DNA of 64,000 nt from Cephalopachus bancanus (Eukaryota; Chordata; Mammalia; Primates; Tarsiidae), in assembly GCA_027257055.1 (NCBI GenBank), contig JAPVLO010000056.1:5642001-5706000 (forward strand), written 5' to 3'. Under the pieces are notes generated by a model that was given only the letters and a program-made list of their open reading frames with translations, did no database searches and was not told the origin of the DNA. Shown in pieces: positions 24,824 through 36,670 of this stretch. How positions within the stretch are numbered: position 1 is the first letter of the stretch; every line of letters begins with the position of its first letter. Made by a program: the position numbers and the translations under genes.

Positions 24824-26335
24824 TGGTGTAGATTTTCCTCCCTCCCACTTTTCCCCCCTCTTTTTAATTCTGTTGTTCAGGGATGGTGGGGTTGCTTTTA
24901 CTTCTGTTTGCTCAGTCTCCTATTCTTCCTTATGTGGATCCTCTGGCTTTGTTCAATTCTGAAGCTGTGCTGTGGATTGAGGGCTTTTCTTCTTGCACTT
25001 TTGAAATTTAATTGAGGGGGAGCTGTGATTCAAAATCTATCTGCAGATTCGAGTATTTAAAAAGTATATGGGCACCCTGGAACTTACTTCCCACTGCCCT
25101 ACAATCTGTCCATGCAGTGGTGGTATAGCCTTGTTCCCTGGAAGGAAAATGAGGTAAGAAAAAGAGAAATAATGGAAAAAGGAAGGAGGGAGTGGCAAGA
25201 GGAAGGTGGAGAGAGAGAAGAGTAAGAGGGACAACAGACAGACATACCAACTAACAAATAAAAAGAGACACAGAGACAGAAAAGATTAAGAAAAACTAAA
25301 ATATACAGATAATCATACAAACACACAGTCCAACAAAAACCTGCCTATTGATGTACCCTTCTGATCACAAACATGAAGTCTAAAGAATAGAGAGAAAAAA
25401 ATAAAAAAATAACAGAAACAAAGCATGAATGAAAACATTATCAAAAACAGAAAGAGGAAAAAAACTAAAACAAAAAACAAACAAAAATGAGCAAAACAAA
25501 CAGACAAAAAATAAAAACAAGGAACCAAACTCTCTGAGATTGTTTCTTTAAGTCCAGTGTTCTTTCAGCTTTGGTCTCTAGCCCCTCCCCTCTGTTCTCA
25601 GTGCAGGCAGATAGGGTTGCTCACAGCTTGGGTCAGATGCCCAGGCCTACTTTGGAAGGAGGGTGGATCAGATCTGGATGCACCCAGCTTGCTGTCTGTC
25701 GAGTCTACCACTCAGATCTGACCTGTTTGTGTCCAATCTGGCATGGGGAGGGGATTCTGTCTCTCCCAGTTTGATAAGATTATCTCAGGTCCCAAGTTGG
25801 AAGCTGGGCAGAACTGGGTGGACCTGGGTGGGGCAATGCAGATCTCTGTCAGGTCCTTAGATCCCAAGTTGGAGGCTGGGTGGGGCTGGGTGGATCTGAG
25901 TGGGGTGATGCTGGTCCTGGTACAGGGAAAATGGCTGCAGTTGGCATCTCCTCACCAGGCATGGGGCACCTCTCTGGCTCTCCCCAGTCCTCACTCTCCA
26001 CTGATCAGATCCAGAGCTCTAGCTACTCTGCTATAACAGGTGATGGTGTGGACCAGGTGTCAGGAGAATCAGCTGGATTTGGCGGGCTCTTCTCTGAAGA
26101 ATCCCACGAGCAACAGATGATCTTGCGCTTGCCCACACTCCTATCTCAGGGCAGTGGGGCTCACAGTCACCCTCAGAAGAGGGGCTGTGTGCACAAACAT
26201 GAGTCTCCCCTCAGACGGACTTTCACTCTCCCACCAATGCACACCTATTCACGCAGAGAGTCTTTATGGACACTTGCTTTTGCAGAGACTCTCACAGTCC
26301 AACCCGTCCAGTCGCCATCCTAAGCTCCACCCCTC
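24824..26335 (-). promoter_or_regulatory. L1 5'UTR with YY1-like start site and internal 72-bp tandem repeat
   Basis: Transcript-sense reading from 26335. The first 30 bases contain CTTAGGATGGCGAC (26311-26324 complement), close to the YY1 core (AAGATGGCGGC) that sits at the same place in human L1. A tandem duplication of about 72 bp follows on the plus strand at 25790-25861 and 25862-25933, both starting TCCCAAGTTGGA. The region next to ORF1 (about 25140-25530) is nearly pure purine on the plus strand, hence a long pyrimidine tract in the L1 RNA. The regulatory role is inferred from position and from knowledge of human L1. Confidence 0.6.
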
Positions 26336-26349
26336 CAATATTTATTTCT

Positions 26350-26580
26350 TATTGATGAGATATTAATTCATAAGTATACCTAACTGCAAGAGGCAACTGG
26401 AAAATATAAAACATCACACAGCTGATATCAACATATTTTTTAACTAATAAAAAAAGGAAAAAGTGGATATAGAATAGGCAACTAGTAGTCTCTACAGCTA
26501 TTTCTTTCAAATAAGAAAAGAAACTTAAGATCATCTTCTATTCCAATTCCCCTCTCCTATTTAACATATTATGATATATA
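26350..26580. other. Unassigned non-coding sequence
   Basis: Short AT-rich stretch after the full-length L1; nothing recognised. Confidence 0.4.
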
Positions 26581-26581
26581 T

Positions 26582-26848
26582 GCCCCCCCCCTTTTTACAG
26601 GATTTCACTCTGTCAGCAGAACTGGAATGCTGTGGTGCAATCATACGTCACTGCTTTTGACCTCAGCCTCTCGATTAGCTAGTACTACAAGTGCATGCCA
26701 CCTTACATGGCTAATTTAATTTTTTTTCTCTTAGAGACACATCTTGTTTTGTTGCCCAGACTGGTCTCAAACTGCTGGCTTCAAGTGATCTTCCTGCCCT
26801 GGACTCCCAAAATGCTGGGATTACACAGTGAACCACTGTCTGGCCTGC
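26582..26848 (-). mobile_element. Old Alu (AluJ-like), antisense
   Basis: Diverged antisense Alu: 'ttcactctgtcagcagaact', 'ggctaatttaattttttttc', 'ccaaaatgctgggattacac'. The head is replaced by a poly(C)/T stretch (26582-26597). CpGs are almost gone. Confidence 0.85.
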
Positions 26849-26859
26849 CTTGTTTTTAA

Positions 26860-28560
26860 TTCTTTTTATTAGTGATATCCCCCATCTTGCTTATAAACTG
26901 TTCTTATTTAGATTTAGCAACTCATTTTAGGAATTTATTTTGCTTAGCTTTGTTTTTTGTACCCTTCTTTTACCTCCTGACTCTAATTCCTTTGCTGTGG
27001 CACATCTTTCAGTCATTTTTAAATGAAGGTATGTAGATTATAAACACTTTCAGGCTTTCTATTTCTGAAAAATCTTTATTTCACTCTTGGTTTTGAATTT
27101 TTGTTTTGTTGGTGTTTTGGACTAAATTGTGTCCTACCCACCCACCCACCCCCAAATTTACATGTTGATGTCCTAATTTCCAATGTGACTGTATTTGGAA
27201 TAGGGCTTTGTGATAGCTACCTTTATGTGTCAAGCTGATTGGATCAGGGGCTGCCCCATAAAGAAGTAAGTGAGATTAAACGAAGTCATAAGGATGGGGC
27301 CATAATATAATATGACTGATGTGCTTATAAGAAGTAGAAGAGATGTCAAATTCACTTGGACAGAGGAACTACCACATGAAGATACAAGAAGGCAATTGTA
27401 TAAAAACCGGGAAGAAAGACCTCAGGAGAAATGGAAACTGCAAGCATCTTAATCTTGGAGTTACAGCATCCAGAACTGTGAGAAAATAAATTTGTGTTGT
27501 TTAGTCACTTCATCTGTGGTATTTTGTTGTCAGCCCTGGCAGATTAGCACATTGGGCATAGAATTCTAGGTTTTTGTTGCTTTTTTCTCAGCACTTAATC
27601 TGTTATCTTTTGACACCTGTCATTGCTGATTGAAAGTCCTGATATTTTATGAACAGTATGCCTTTTCTCTTTGGTAGATTTTCTTTTCTTTCTTGCTATT
27701 TTATATTTTTATGGCCATATAATATCTAAATGAAGACTAGTAGTATTTCTTGAATTATTAAAAACTTTCAGCCATTAACTCTAGATCTACATATTTTCTC
27801 CATTCTCTTTATTTTCTTTTTCTACCCAATTAATTAGTGTATGTTGCAACTTTTCTTCTTTCCCTCCATGTTCCTTAAGAGTTCATTCATGTTTTCTGTA
27901 TTTTCTTTTATTTTTAGGCTTTCTAGATAATTTTCTCAAATCTACTTTCAGATTGACTAATGTTCTTAATGTCTACCATTTAATAAATTTTAAATTATAG
28001 TTCCTTTTTTTGTTTCTTATTTTTAAAACTTGAATTTCATTTTTCTAATCTATTTGTGCTTTTGCTTCACTGATTTATTCTTGTCTGAGGGACTTGGTTC
28101 ATCTTCTTAAAATAAAATTTTAAATTGTTGAATAGTTATAGATTTATAGAAAAGTTGCAAAGATAGCACAGAGTTCCTCTATAATCCTAGCCAGTTTCCC
28201 CTACTGATAATATACCTTTTCTTCTTAATATATTTGAGTGTAATTGAAATATTTACTTTAGAATCCTTTTCATTTTTTTACATTCTTTCCAAGTTGTTTG
28301 ATTAGATTTGTTTCTACTTACAGGATCTGATGATCCTTTCTTATGGTAGTATATTTCCTTGTATTCATTATCATTTTCATAAACCATAAATTATTTTTCA
28401 CTGAGGATTTTCTGGCTTGGTTTTCCCAATTATGCTTTGGATTGTGAAAATGTAATTATGGATTGATTTGCATTTCTTCTACCTAATGTCATGGGTTTCC
28501 TCCATTATTTCTCAGATGGGATTTTGTCTGGTATGAATTGTGCAAATTCACCTACACACT
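26860..28560 (-). mobile_element. Old L1M 5' region, split by a MaLR LTR
   Basis: Diverged L1M-type text on the plus strand ('gaaaaatctttatttcactc' before the LTR, 'tgggcatagaattctaggtt' after it) resembles the 5' portion of mammal-wide L1s read antisense. It continues through 'agaaaagttgcaaagatagc' near 28150. The two halves are contiguous in the parent, so the LTR at 27112-27552 landed inside it. The boundaries are uncertain. Confidence 0.5.
27112..27552 (+). mobile_element. Solo LTR of MLT1 type (ERVL-MaLR)
   Basis: Starts TGTTTTGGACTAAATTGTGT. It carries 'acatgttgatgtcctaattt', 'cttataagaagtagaagaga' and the LTR polyadenylation zone 'tgtgagaaaataaatttgtg', and ends AGATTAGCACA. A TTGG repeat on both sides is compatible with the 5-bp duplication of this family. 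It is a non-coding relic. An unusual CCCA expansion lies at 27137-27153. Confidence 0.75.
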
Positions 28561-30074
28561 GCTAGATTTGGTGTTGTAAAATTTAATAGAATATTATTTT
28601 TCAAAGCAGATAAGAAGTTTCCTGGACACCTGAACTGGTAAGTGGAAAATTTCTAGATGTAAGCACTCACATGGAACAATCCAGTATTTGCATGTAGAAG
28701 AAAGACTAGTTCAAACTTCACCTGGACAAAAGGTGCTATGACTTTATTAAGACATTAAAATCTAAGCTCCTAGTTTTATATTCACAATCTCATTCATAGA
28801 TTTTAAATTTATTATTTATAGTTTATTTATCTTTTCCACTTTCCATATGGAGTTGGAAGGTAGTCGAAGACGGTTAGCCCATCTTTGTCTGCTCACTTCA
28901 TCACATTAACTGAATTTTGAATCTACTTATTAGTTTAGAGATAACTCTCATCAACATAGGAGTGTAACTTGGACAATATGATGAAAGAGAACACTGTTTA
29001 TTGGATTTCAGAGTATTGAAGACACAAGCGAAGATAAATGAAGTGCGATTCAAGATTGCATATTCAGGTCATGGAAATAGAGAGGTTGATTAGTGTGGTG
29101 ACTATAAAGATCCCGAGACTTAACAACTAATTTGGCCATTATGAATAAGATAATGATGGTATTTGCATTTTCCACTGCTTGATCCCCAGTATCTAGTATG
29201 CTGCTCAATAGGTGCTCAGTAAACATTTTTTGATGTTTCTAAACAAGTGTCTTAATTCATCCTTCACCTCTCATCTCATTTAGAACTTGATTATCCCATC
29301 CACCACGTTTGTCCCTCTTTTTACACCTGTGTACTTCATTCTATAGATCAATTCCAAGTTGTTGTCTTCCTAGTTATAGCTTTAGCTTCTCTCTACAAAT
29401 ACTGGCTTTTTACCAATACTGTTGCTGCATCTAGCCAGATCTAATAGTTTTAGTCTTCAATATGACCTCAGGAATCCTTCTTCTTCTTCCTACCCCTTTG
29501 AACAATCCTTCAATCATCCACATTCTATTCATGGTTGAGACTCAACACATAGATCCAAAACTTTAGAAATCAGGAGGAAATCTTCCTTTCATATTCAAAT
29601 GGAATGAGATCCAGAGCTTAACACAATATTCTGATTTCACTAATGTGGGAAGAGAAAAGCTTTTTGCAGGCCTTGCCCAAGTATACCAGTAAAAACAATA
29701 TTATATTTGTTAACATCTAAGGCTTAGTTGCAGATATCAGAGACCATTCCATTTTATACAAAAAAGTGATTCAATGGTCAAAAGTAGGGGCTTAAAATGT
29801 TTGTTTAAAAAGCAGTTCTATGAGAATGACTGTCCCAAATCACTGTAAAATTGGTCTTCCATAAGAATGGTGAACACTATTATTATCAGAAAGCTGGAGC
29901 ATCAGGAATCCAGTAGGACAACTGCTGGTTCAGGATCTTACTACGTTATCCTTCATTCAGATATCTGGGAGCTACCATAGCAACTGTTGACACTAAAAAC
30001 ACATTACCTAAAATGTGATTTGGAGATCAGAAAGCTGCTGCAAGAATTGTTGGCATCTAAATTACTCTGTGGTT
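28561..30074. other. Non-coding stretch with an L2 relic
   Basis: Nothing gene-like. An L2 3' end (about 29150-29245: 'gatccccagtatctagtatg', 'gtgctcagtaaacattttt') is recognisable. The rest is unassigned. Confidence 0.45.
29150..29245 (+). repeat. L2 3' end relic
   Basis: Short but typical L2 end: a 'ccccagtatctagtatgctg' block followed by 'aggtgctcagtaaacatttt'. Confidence 0.65.
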
Positions 30075-30300
30075 ACTGGTCCCATACCTTGGAATCAGAC
30101 AGACTTAGGTTTGCATGCTGGTTCTCTTATTTATTAACTATGTAAACAGGAGAATAGTGTTTTACATCTTTAAGACTCAGTTTCTCCATTTGTAAAAATT
30201 AGCATGATAATATTTTATAGACTTGTGAAAATGAATGAGATACTGAACACAATATCTGCTTGATTATTGACACACCAAAAATATTAGTTACCTTTCTAAA
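30075..30300 (+). repeat. MIR SINE relic
   Basis: Sense MIR: 'ggaatcagacagacttaggt', the poorly conserved core, then 'actcagtttctccatttgta' and 'aaaatgaatgagatactgaa'. Confidence 0.8.
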
Positions 30301-30314
30301 TTTGGCTATGCTTT

Positions 30315-30455
30315 AGCTTGCTCTGTGACCTTGAGTGAATCAGTCTACATATACTTACACTAATTTCCTCATCCACAAAATACATTTGATGATAATTTTC
30401 TTGCCCTTCCCAATGGGTTTTTCTGAGAATCTGGTGAGATAGAATATATACATAT
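30315..30455 (+). repeat. Second MIR relic in tandem
   Basis: Immediately after the previous MIR, the core 'gctctgtgaccttgagtgaa' and 'aatttcctcatccacaaaat' repeat the MIR order. These are two independent insertions side by side, or a tandem duplication. Confidence 0.65.
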
Positions 30456-32849
30456 ACCACTGCGGATTGTTAGGTAATATTATTTCTTTTATAGGCTGAT
30501 TGAGCTGTTGTAATAGATTTGACCAATCAGGTCAGTCAGGATACAGTCAAGTCCTTTACAAAATCATTTCCTGTGTATTTGCTTTTCTTTCATTGACAAT
30601 ATATCATCAGTCAAAATTGTTAATGATTTTATATGTATATGGATTTGTATCTAGAAAAACAGATGATAACATAGTAAGAAAATGATATCTATGAGGAAGC
30701 CTTAAAGAACAGAGATTATTCATCCTGTAAAAATGATTTATGTCTTTAAGCACAGAGACAGGCTTTGCTTCAAGAAAACCCAATATCTGAACACTGATGT
30801 TTACAAAACCCAAATGAGAGGATAATAAATCACTCCACAAGAAGATCCCTTACCCCTCAAATAGATTCTCTTTTACACAAGGAATATCCCAAATATAAAT
30901 CAATTAGATTTATAACATTTAATTTGCCCAAATGTTTCAGAAAAAGAAGATTCATCTATCTAAATATCTCTAACACTAAGGATGATCACCATCAGCTTTT
31001 TGATCTCTACAGGGCAGCAAAAAAAGATTGAATTCCAAAATGTGAGATTTAAGTTGAACAAAAGAAGAATTTCATATTCATGTAGTTTTGTTAATCTAAA
31101 TACCCATTCACGAAAGCAAGTTACAGACTCTATCACATGTTTTCGAAACAAGATGACCTTCTCTGTTTTCTCCGTGAAGATGGATTAATGGCATGCCTAT
31201 TTAAAGACTGAGGTGGATGAGATGACCTTTCAGGTTCTGCAAGACCTAAGAGGCCATGACTTTTCAGAGTGTAGATAGTATTCAGAGCTGCTTGTGAAAA
31301 GCATTAGGAGAGATCTTGCCATATGGAATAGATTCACAATTTGAGATTGCATGTAGAAGGCAGAGTAAATACAGAGGCAGCTGAAGGGCTGGAAGACATC
31401 TCCTCAGCAATATGCTTTCTGAAATCCAAGACACCTGTTTTGCCAAATTGGGTCAGAAACCTGGAGAGAATTGTACTTTCTTGTAAAGATTTTCCTGGAG
31501 ATTTCTACAACTTCTTGTTTTCATGTTTAGCACAGCCCAGTAAGCATACAAAGGTACAGAGATTAAAGTGTAAAAGAGAAAAGCCTAAAGAACGTTTTAT
31601 GAATGTTTAATGTTAATAACTCAATTCAAATTTGTTTTTGTTCAGTGGGTTATTTTTGGTGATTTGGTTTAGTTTGATGAGATGATAAGTTTATGATAAT
31701 TGGTCTTTCCCTCCTGAAAAACGTTCTCTTAGCACTATATTTATATATCTAGTAGTATGCTTGTAAATATTTAACTGGCTCTCTGAAAAAAAATAAAGCT
31801 TTGATTTGTAATGTTTTCCAGTTTCTATTATGTACATTCTTCTACCATGAACGATTTCAGACTACCAACGGGATAGCAGTAACGGCAGAGCTGTGAAGAG
31901 TTATAATCAGTTTTCATGAACCAGCTCCAGCACACAGATGCATATTTTTTATGACATTTGCCACTCTTGTTATTGGACTGTAGACTCATACATGTCTTAT
32001 CTTCTATGTTTTATTGTAAACAGTCTCTGGTTCTTCTCCTCTGGTGCCTATTTTCTTTTACTGATCCACTTCTGTCCTTCACAACTCCTATCACAATACT
32101 TGTCACTTACCTTGTGCTTGACTAATCTGTTGGGAGAATGCCCGACTGAATGAATGAGTGAGCCTTTAAATTCTAAATTACACTGAAGTCCAATGATGAA
32201 AAGCAAAATCTTATTTTATTGGCATATTAAAAATTTCAGTAGTTTTGAAATATGGTCATCACTCTTAGCCAATTATTTTATTTCTTGGTTTCCAAACCTT
32301 GATTTCATCTAGGAATTGGGTAGCAGTATACTTGAGGAAAGCAGTTTTTTCCAAGGACAATATGCTAATAACAGTATTTCTAAGGTTACTATTATTTTTT
32401 TTTTTGCAGAGTGCATGTGACCCAGTTCTGTCTACAATATACAAGGGACAGTCTGTTGAGAAATGTTTTACAAATGACCTTGTCCACAGTATAAAGAGAT
32501 GCACTACAGGAAAGCCTCTCTTCTTGTCTTTTCATAGCATGATGTTGGCATGTGACGCTTGATCTGAGCAGATTCCTGGTGTTCTTTAGTGAAATTCAAG
32601 AGAATCACTGGGAACCTGACCCAGAACCTTGACAATTTTGATCTGCTGAATTAACCAACTCAAAACTGCCTGCATCTTGACTTCCTTTTATGTGAGATAA
32701 TAAATCCATGTTGCTTGTCACTTTTAACTGAGTATTTCATTATATACAATCTGAAAGCCTCCCAAGCAATTCACTGTATTATAAATTCTGTAGACTCCTT
32801 GGATACTTTCATCATATACAAGTTCTTCATTGGCTGGTTTTTACACACC
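30456..32849. other. Unassigned non-coding sequence
   Basis: I see no homologous gene. The open frame at 31341-31610 (89 codons) ends just before AT-rich DNA. A canonical AATAAA lies at 31791-31796, but no splice or domain signal supports a gene. About 31935-32160 weakly resembles an L2 plus-strand relic. Confidence 0.35.
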
Positions 32850-33265
32850 TTTGCTTCTTCACTTTATTATATTCCATGCCACTTATGGTCCTCTAAATAT
32901 GGATATGACTCCTTGTCTTTGCTCAAGCATTTTCTTCTTTTTAGAACATACACTCCAACTTATCACAAACCTTTACCACCCTGATTACACCTTGATTACT
33001 CAAAATATCATCTTCTCAAACCATTTAATCAAAAAGATTTCCTTTAATCTATTTCTAATAATTCTTTACTCCATAATCTGTGTTCCATGCTGTATCATAT
33101 ATGTACTGCTGTTGTATTTAAGTTATTCTTCTGGGGAGTTTACTTCTTTACTAATCTCTCCCTTCTCTTCCCTTGTTTGTGTGTGTTCTTGCCTGTTTTC
33201 TTTACTTTATATCTCGTGTCCAGTTTGGTGCCTGGCATGTAGAAAATTCCCCTTTAATGCTAGTA
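32850..33265 (+). repeat. L2 relic
   Basis: The T/C-rich plus-strand text has the L2 3' order: 'ctttgctcaagcattttctt', 'ccaccctgattacaccttga', 'ctgttgtatttaagttattc', and the final 'ttggtgcctggcatgtagaa'. Diverged. Confidence 0.55.
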
Positions 33266-34439
33266 AACTCAGATGAATTGCCATTCATATAAACATACAT
33301 AAATACTGTATTTAATTGAACTTAAGGCATTACTGAGAAATGTTAATATACAGCATCCTTATTCTTAACTTTAGGAACATTCTTGTGGCCTTTGTATTAT
33401 ATTCCATTTTGTGACCTTTTAGAAACCATCTTTATAATACATATAAAGAGCTCCTCCCAGATTTTTGCCGCCATTCACATGGGACTGGATAATTATCAGA
33501 TTTCACATTGTTGTTATCTTCTAACTTCTGGAGAAGCATCAGAAACACTCAGCGGTAAGTCACTTCCATTCCTCCCCAGGGTTTTGATTCCTGAAGATCT
33601 CATGCTTTACCAGTATTAAGGGCAAAATTAAGATATTTTACTATTACTATATTTTTTAACAAAGCCTGGGAATCCTGAAATTAAAAAAAGATTTGATTGG
33701 TGCAAAGTGAGGAGAGGCTTTGGAGCTCCAAAGATCAAAGCTATTGGATTAGGGAGAGTTTACTTTTGGGTTTTCCAGGTAGAAAAGAACCAGGATTCTG
33801 CCTTACTCTCTAATGAGATCCTGAAGGAAGTGACAGATATCCAAAGGGAAATAGGCACTAGACACCTAGTCACTCACCTTCAGCTAAGACTCCATATTAC
33901 TAACTTTGAGATGAGAGCAACAGAATTCTGTGATTGCAGAGGACCATGCAGTCTTGGGCAATGAGTGTTTCAAGATAAATGGTATGGACTGAAGACTAGG
34001 ATGGCCTGTCCTGAATCTCCCAGATGGTGTTAGGCCTTCAGGGCCTGGGTACCATCATGAGTGAGGGAGAGAGCCCCAGTAGTGCCTGAGGCAGAGTGAA
34101 GGCTCAGAATTACTTAAATGCTTATAATTTAAAATGTGGCATTGTTTTATATTCCAGGTTTCTTAGTACACAAGTCACACAGGGGGAAAAAAATCGGGTG
34201 GACTGCAGTATATACAAGTTTATATTGTCTTTTTGCTACAAGGTGACCCCATCTTATTGATTTAGCTGTAGCCCTGAGAGTATATACCTACCAGGATGTG
34301 ATTTCCGTCTTGAATAGGTAAAAGGTGAGTTCCCTTTCCATTCCACTTTGTATTTTATTATCCATAAGGGAAAACAAACACACACACAAATTGTGTAAAC
34401 TTATCAGTAAAATGAGAGCAGAGGGATGGAAACAATTTG
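33266..34439. other. Unassigned non-coding sequence
   Basis: Mostly single-copy-looking DNA. The frame at 33707-33964 (85 codons) has no recognisable domain and no splice context; I do not call it a gene. Confidence 0.35.
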
Positions 34440-34640
34440 TATTTACCGTGTACCAAGTATATGCCTGACACTTGCAATGCATTATGTTATTTTATTCTTA
34501 AAAGATTCTGAAACGTTGCGATTCATTATTATACCCACAGTTGAAAACTCCAAGACTCAGAAAGATAAAAGAGCTTGTCAAAGGTCATTCACCTAGGAGG
34601 AGGCAGTGATAAATTTATATCAGAGACTGGTGGATATAGT
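34440..34640 (-). repeat. MIR SINE relic
   Basis: Antisense MIR: 'taccaagtatatgcctgaca' through 'gagcttgtcaaaggtcattc' and 'ggaggcagtgataaatttat'. Confidence 0.7.
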
Positions 34641-35639
34641 CTTTCTTTTGGTAAAAAAGAAAAATGAAAACAAAAATAAAAAGATGAATAAAGCTCTCAT
34701 ATGTGGTAAAAAATCTGAAATTTAGAGAAAAGGCTTGAAAGAATGCCCTGAAATATGTGAATACATGCACTATTCAGGTTTAATGTTAACATAAAAATAA
34801 GATAAAATTCAGTTTGCCTCAGACATTGAATCCTAACCAACTCAGTCAAGTTATAAACCAATTAAAAAATAAAAACAATCCTATCTAAAGGATGTCCTTA
34901 AAGATACAGTGCAATGATCTACTTAAAAACAATTTGAAAAATTAAGGAAATCTACATGTAGGATCGCAATAACCTTCTTTGTCAAGTCATCTCAATAATT
35001 CTAAGAGAGCAGACAGCTCTCAACTCAATAGGCCCATATATATAATGTGAACTCTTCCCAAGTGTCTAGGAAATGTGTAAGTAAAAGAATTTTATGCAAT
35101 TATGTTCAGAGAATATTAAACCTTAATTAATGTATTGGTGATTTCAATAATAAAATGCCCAGTGTTGTCTAAGAACAAATGGAAAGCATTAAACCAATAG
35201 TTAGATTTATGGCTGAATAAATCAAGCACATTGTCAGATTTGTCAGGGAAATCTTTCCACCTATATGTGTCGTCCTTGGTTCTAGAGAGCTCCCTCCCAG
35301 AATGCCAGACATTCTGTCAATGACGCTCTGCACTCATGAACTGTGACTTTTGCAATACATTTAAATTATAGATGGGGTGTTTTCTGGTGAGCTCTGTGCC
35401 GGGTAAAGTGACCAGAGGTAGATAGTCCCCTGACTTGTCTAATCTAGTCACTTGTGTACATCTGTGCATGTGCTTCTGGAGTATTAGATTGGAGATGGGG
35501 TGAGAATGTGGAGGCTGGAGCTGTTTAGTTTAGTGGCAGAGAGAAAGCAGCTGCATTGAAACATAGAAAATACAAAGAGCCAAAAAAAAAAAAAAGATTT
35601 TTTTCCTTATGAATATATTTAACGTGTTAAACAGATTCT
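34641..35639. other. Unassigned non-coding sequence
   Basis: No gene or clear repeat seen. A poly(A) run lies at 35582-35595. Confidence 0.35.
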
Positions 35640-36390
35640 GGCAATTTCCTGATGGCTCCAAAAGAAGCCTGAGCTGAGATTTTCACAGAGAGTGTTCCAG
35701 GCCCTGAATACTGTACCTCGTGTATTGAATCACATCTGCTGCAGAGAGGAAGCCATGAATAATTAACTTGGCCTCCACGTTACCGCCATAGATTACAGTC
35801 ATCTCGACTGCTGGACTGCCTTGCACAACATAAACCATTTAGAAAACTCAGTTACTCTCTTTCCTCTTAAATTTGTCTTGCTATCCCTTACCACTTAAAA
35901 GGGTAAATCTTTCTCTAGTTTTAATTAAAGCATTTAAAATAATTTACATTGAAATCATATGTGCTCGGGTCTGTCAGAATTGATGCTTTAATAACATGCC
36001 ATCCCTTTCTCTATTGCCCTGAAATCTGTTAAAATTACCACTAATCTAATTGGGAACAAAGTTGTCAAATGCATGCAGCTCTGACAGTTTGTCTTTCTGC
36101 AAACTGCCGACAGATTGCAAGTTACGCATGTGTTGAGCAGATGGGTAAGTTAAAAGGAACACCAAAAAAAAAAAAAAAAAGCAATTTATTAAATCACCTG
36201 GAACCAGCAGCTTCGGTCCAAAAATAGTGAGAATGAAATATAGCAGGAGCCGGGAGTGCTGGCACTAGAATATACCAGAAGGTACCGGTTACAAAACAAG
36301 ATAAACATTTGGAGATGCCTCAGCTGTGTTACAGAATAATGAGGAGTTATTTAACCCGATATAGATTACCAGCCAAAATTAATTTAGGGT
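35640..36390. promoter_or_regulatory. Candidate conserved non-coding element
   Basis: This is a block with balanced base composition and no repeat match, unlike the surrounding DNA. It contains homeodomain-type TAATTA cores at 35760-35765 and 35922-35927 and several ordered short motifs, but no open frame. An old sequence that is neither repeat nor coding and has avoided insertions is what a developmental enhancer would look like. That is inference only; alignment is needed. An A16 run at 36164-36180 interrupts it. Confidence 0.25.
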
Positions 36391-36479
36391 GCAGCTTTTT
36401 TGGAAAATGGTTTGCAAAGTGATTGCTTTAACCCTTTGCTGTCTTCTCGTTATCATAGGAAGGCAGGCACATTTTTCTC

Positions 36480-36670
36480 CTCCTGTTCTCCTAGGCATCA
36501 ACACACGTTCTCATGTATATATGCACCCACACCTTTGCACACACAGCACACTGGCATACATATACACATATTTTCATACTCATATACATATGGACACATG
36601 CACATCTGTGCACCCACGTGCTAACTTGTATGTGCACACACAAGCACATGGACATGTATGATCTTGTATA
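36480..36670. repeat. Degenerate CA/TA-rich simple repeat
   Basis: Alternating CA, CATA and ACATG units over about 190 bp. The apparent 90- and 74-codon frames across it (36389-36661) are produced by the repeat and are not genes. Confidence 0.8.

Larger units (their letters stand above)
20219..26335 (-). mobile_element. Full-length L1 with perfect 12-bp target-site duplication
   Basis: The flanks CAATATTTATTT at 20207-20218 and 26336-26347 are identical, so the whole 6.1 kb between them is one insertion. On the minus strand it reads 5'UTR (26335 to about 24824), ORF1 (about 24823-23860), ORF2 (about 23800-20450), 3'UTR and a short A-rich tail. About 190 bp of ORF2 are missing near 21213 compared with the copy at 16745. 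Both frames are disrupted. The element is in the same lineage as the copy at 855-8073. Confidence 0.93.

Noticed and set aside
25571..26323. Several 65-147-codon plus-strand frames rich in Gly/Pro/Ser
   Set aside because: They lie antisense on the GC-rich L1 5'UTR; no known domain and no conservation argument.
31341..31610. 89-codon frame with an AATAAA about 180 bp downstream
   Set aside because: No domain, no splice sites and no promoter evidence. AATAAA is frequent in AT-rich DNA.
36164..36180. A-run as a possible processed pseudogene tail
   Set aside because: No gene-like sequence precedes it and no target-site duplication was found; the same holds for 35582-35595.
36389..36661. 90- and 74-codon frames with His/Thr/Tyr repeats
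   Set aside because: They are produced by the CA/TA repeat and have no start or splice context.
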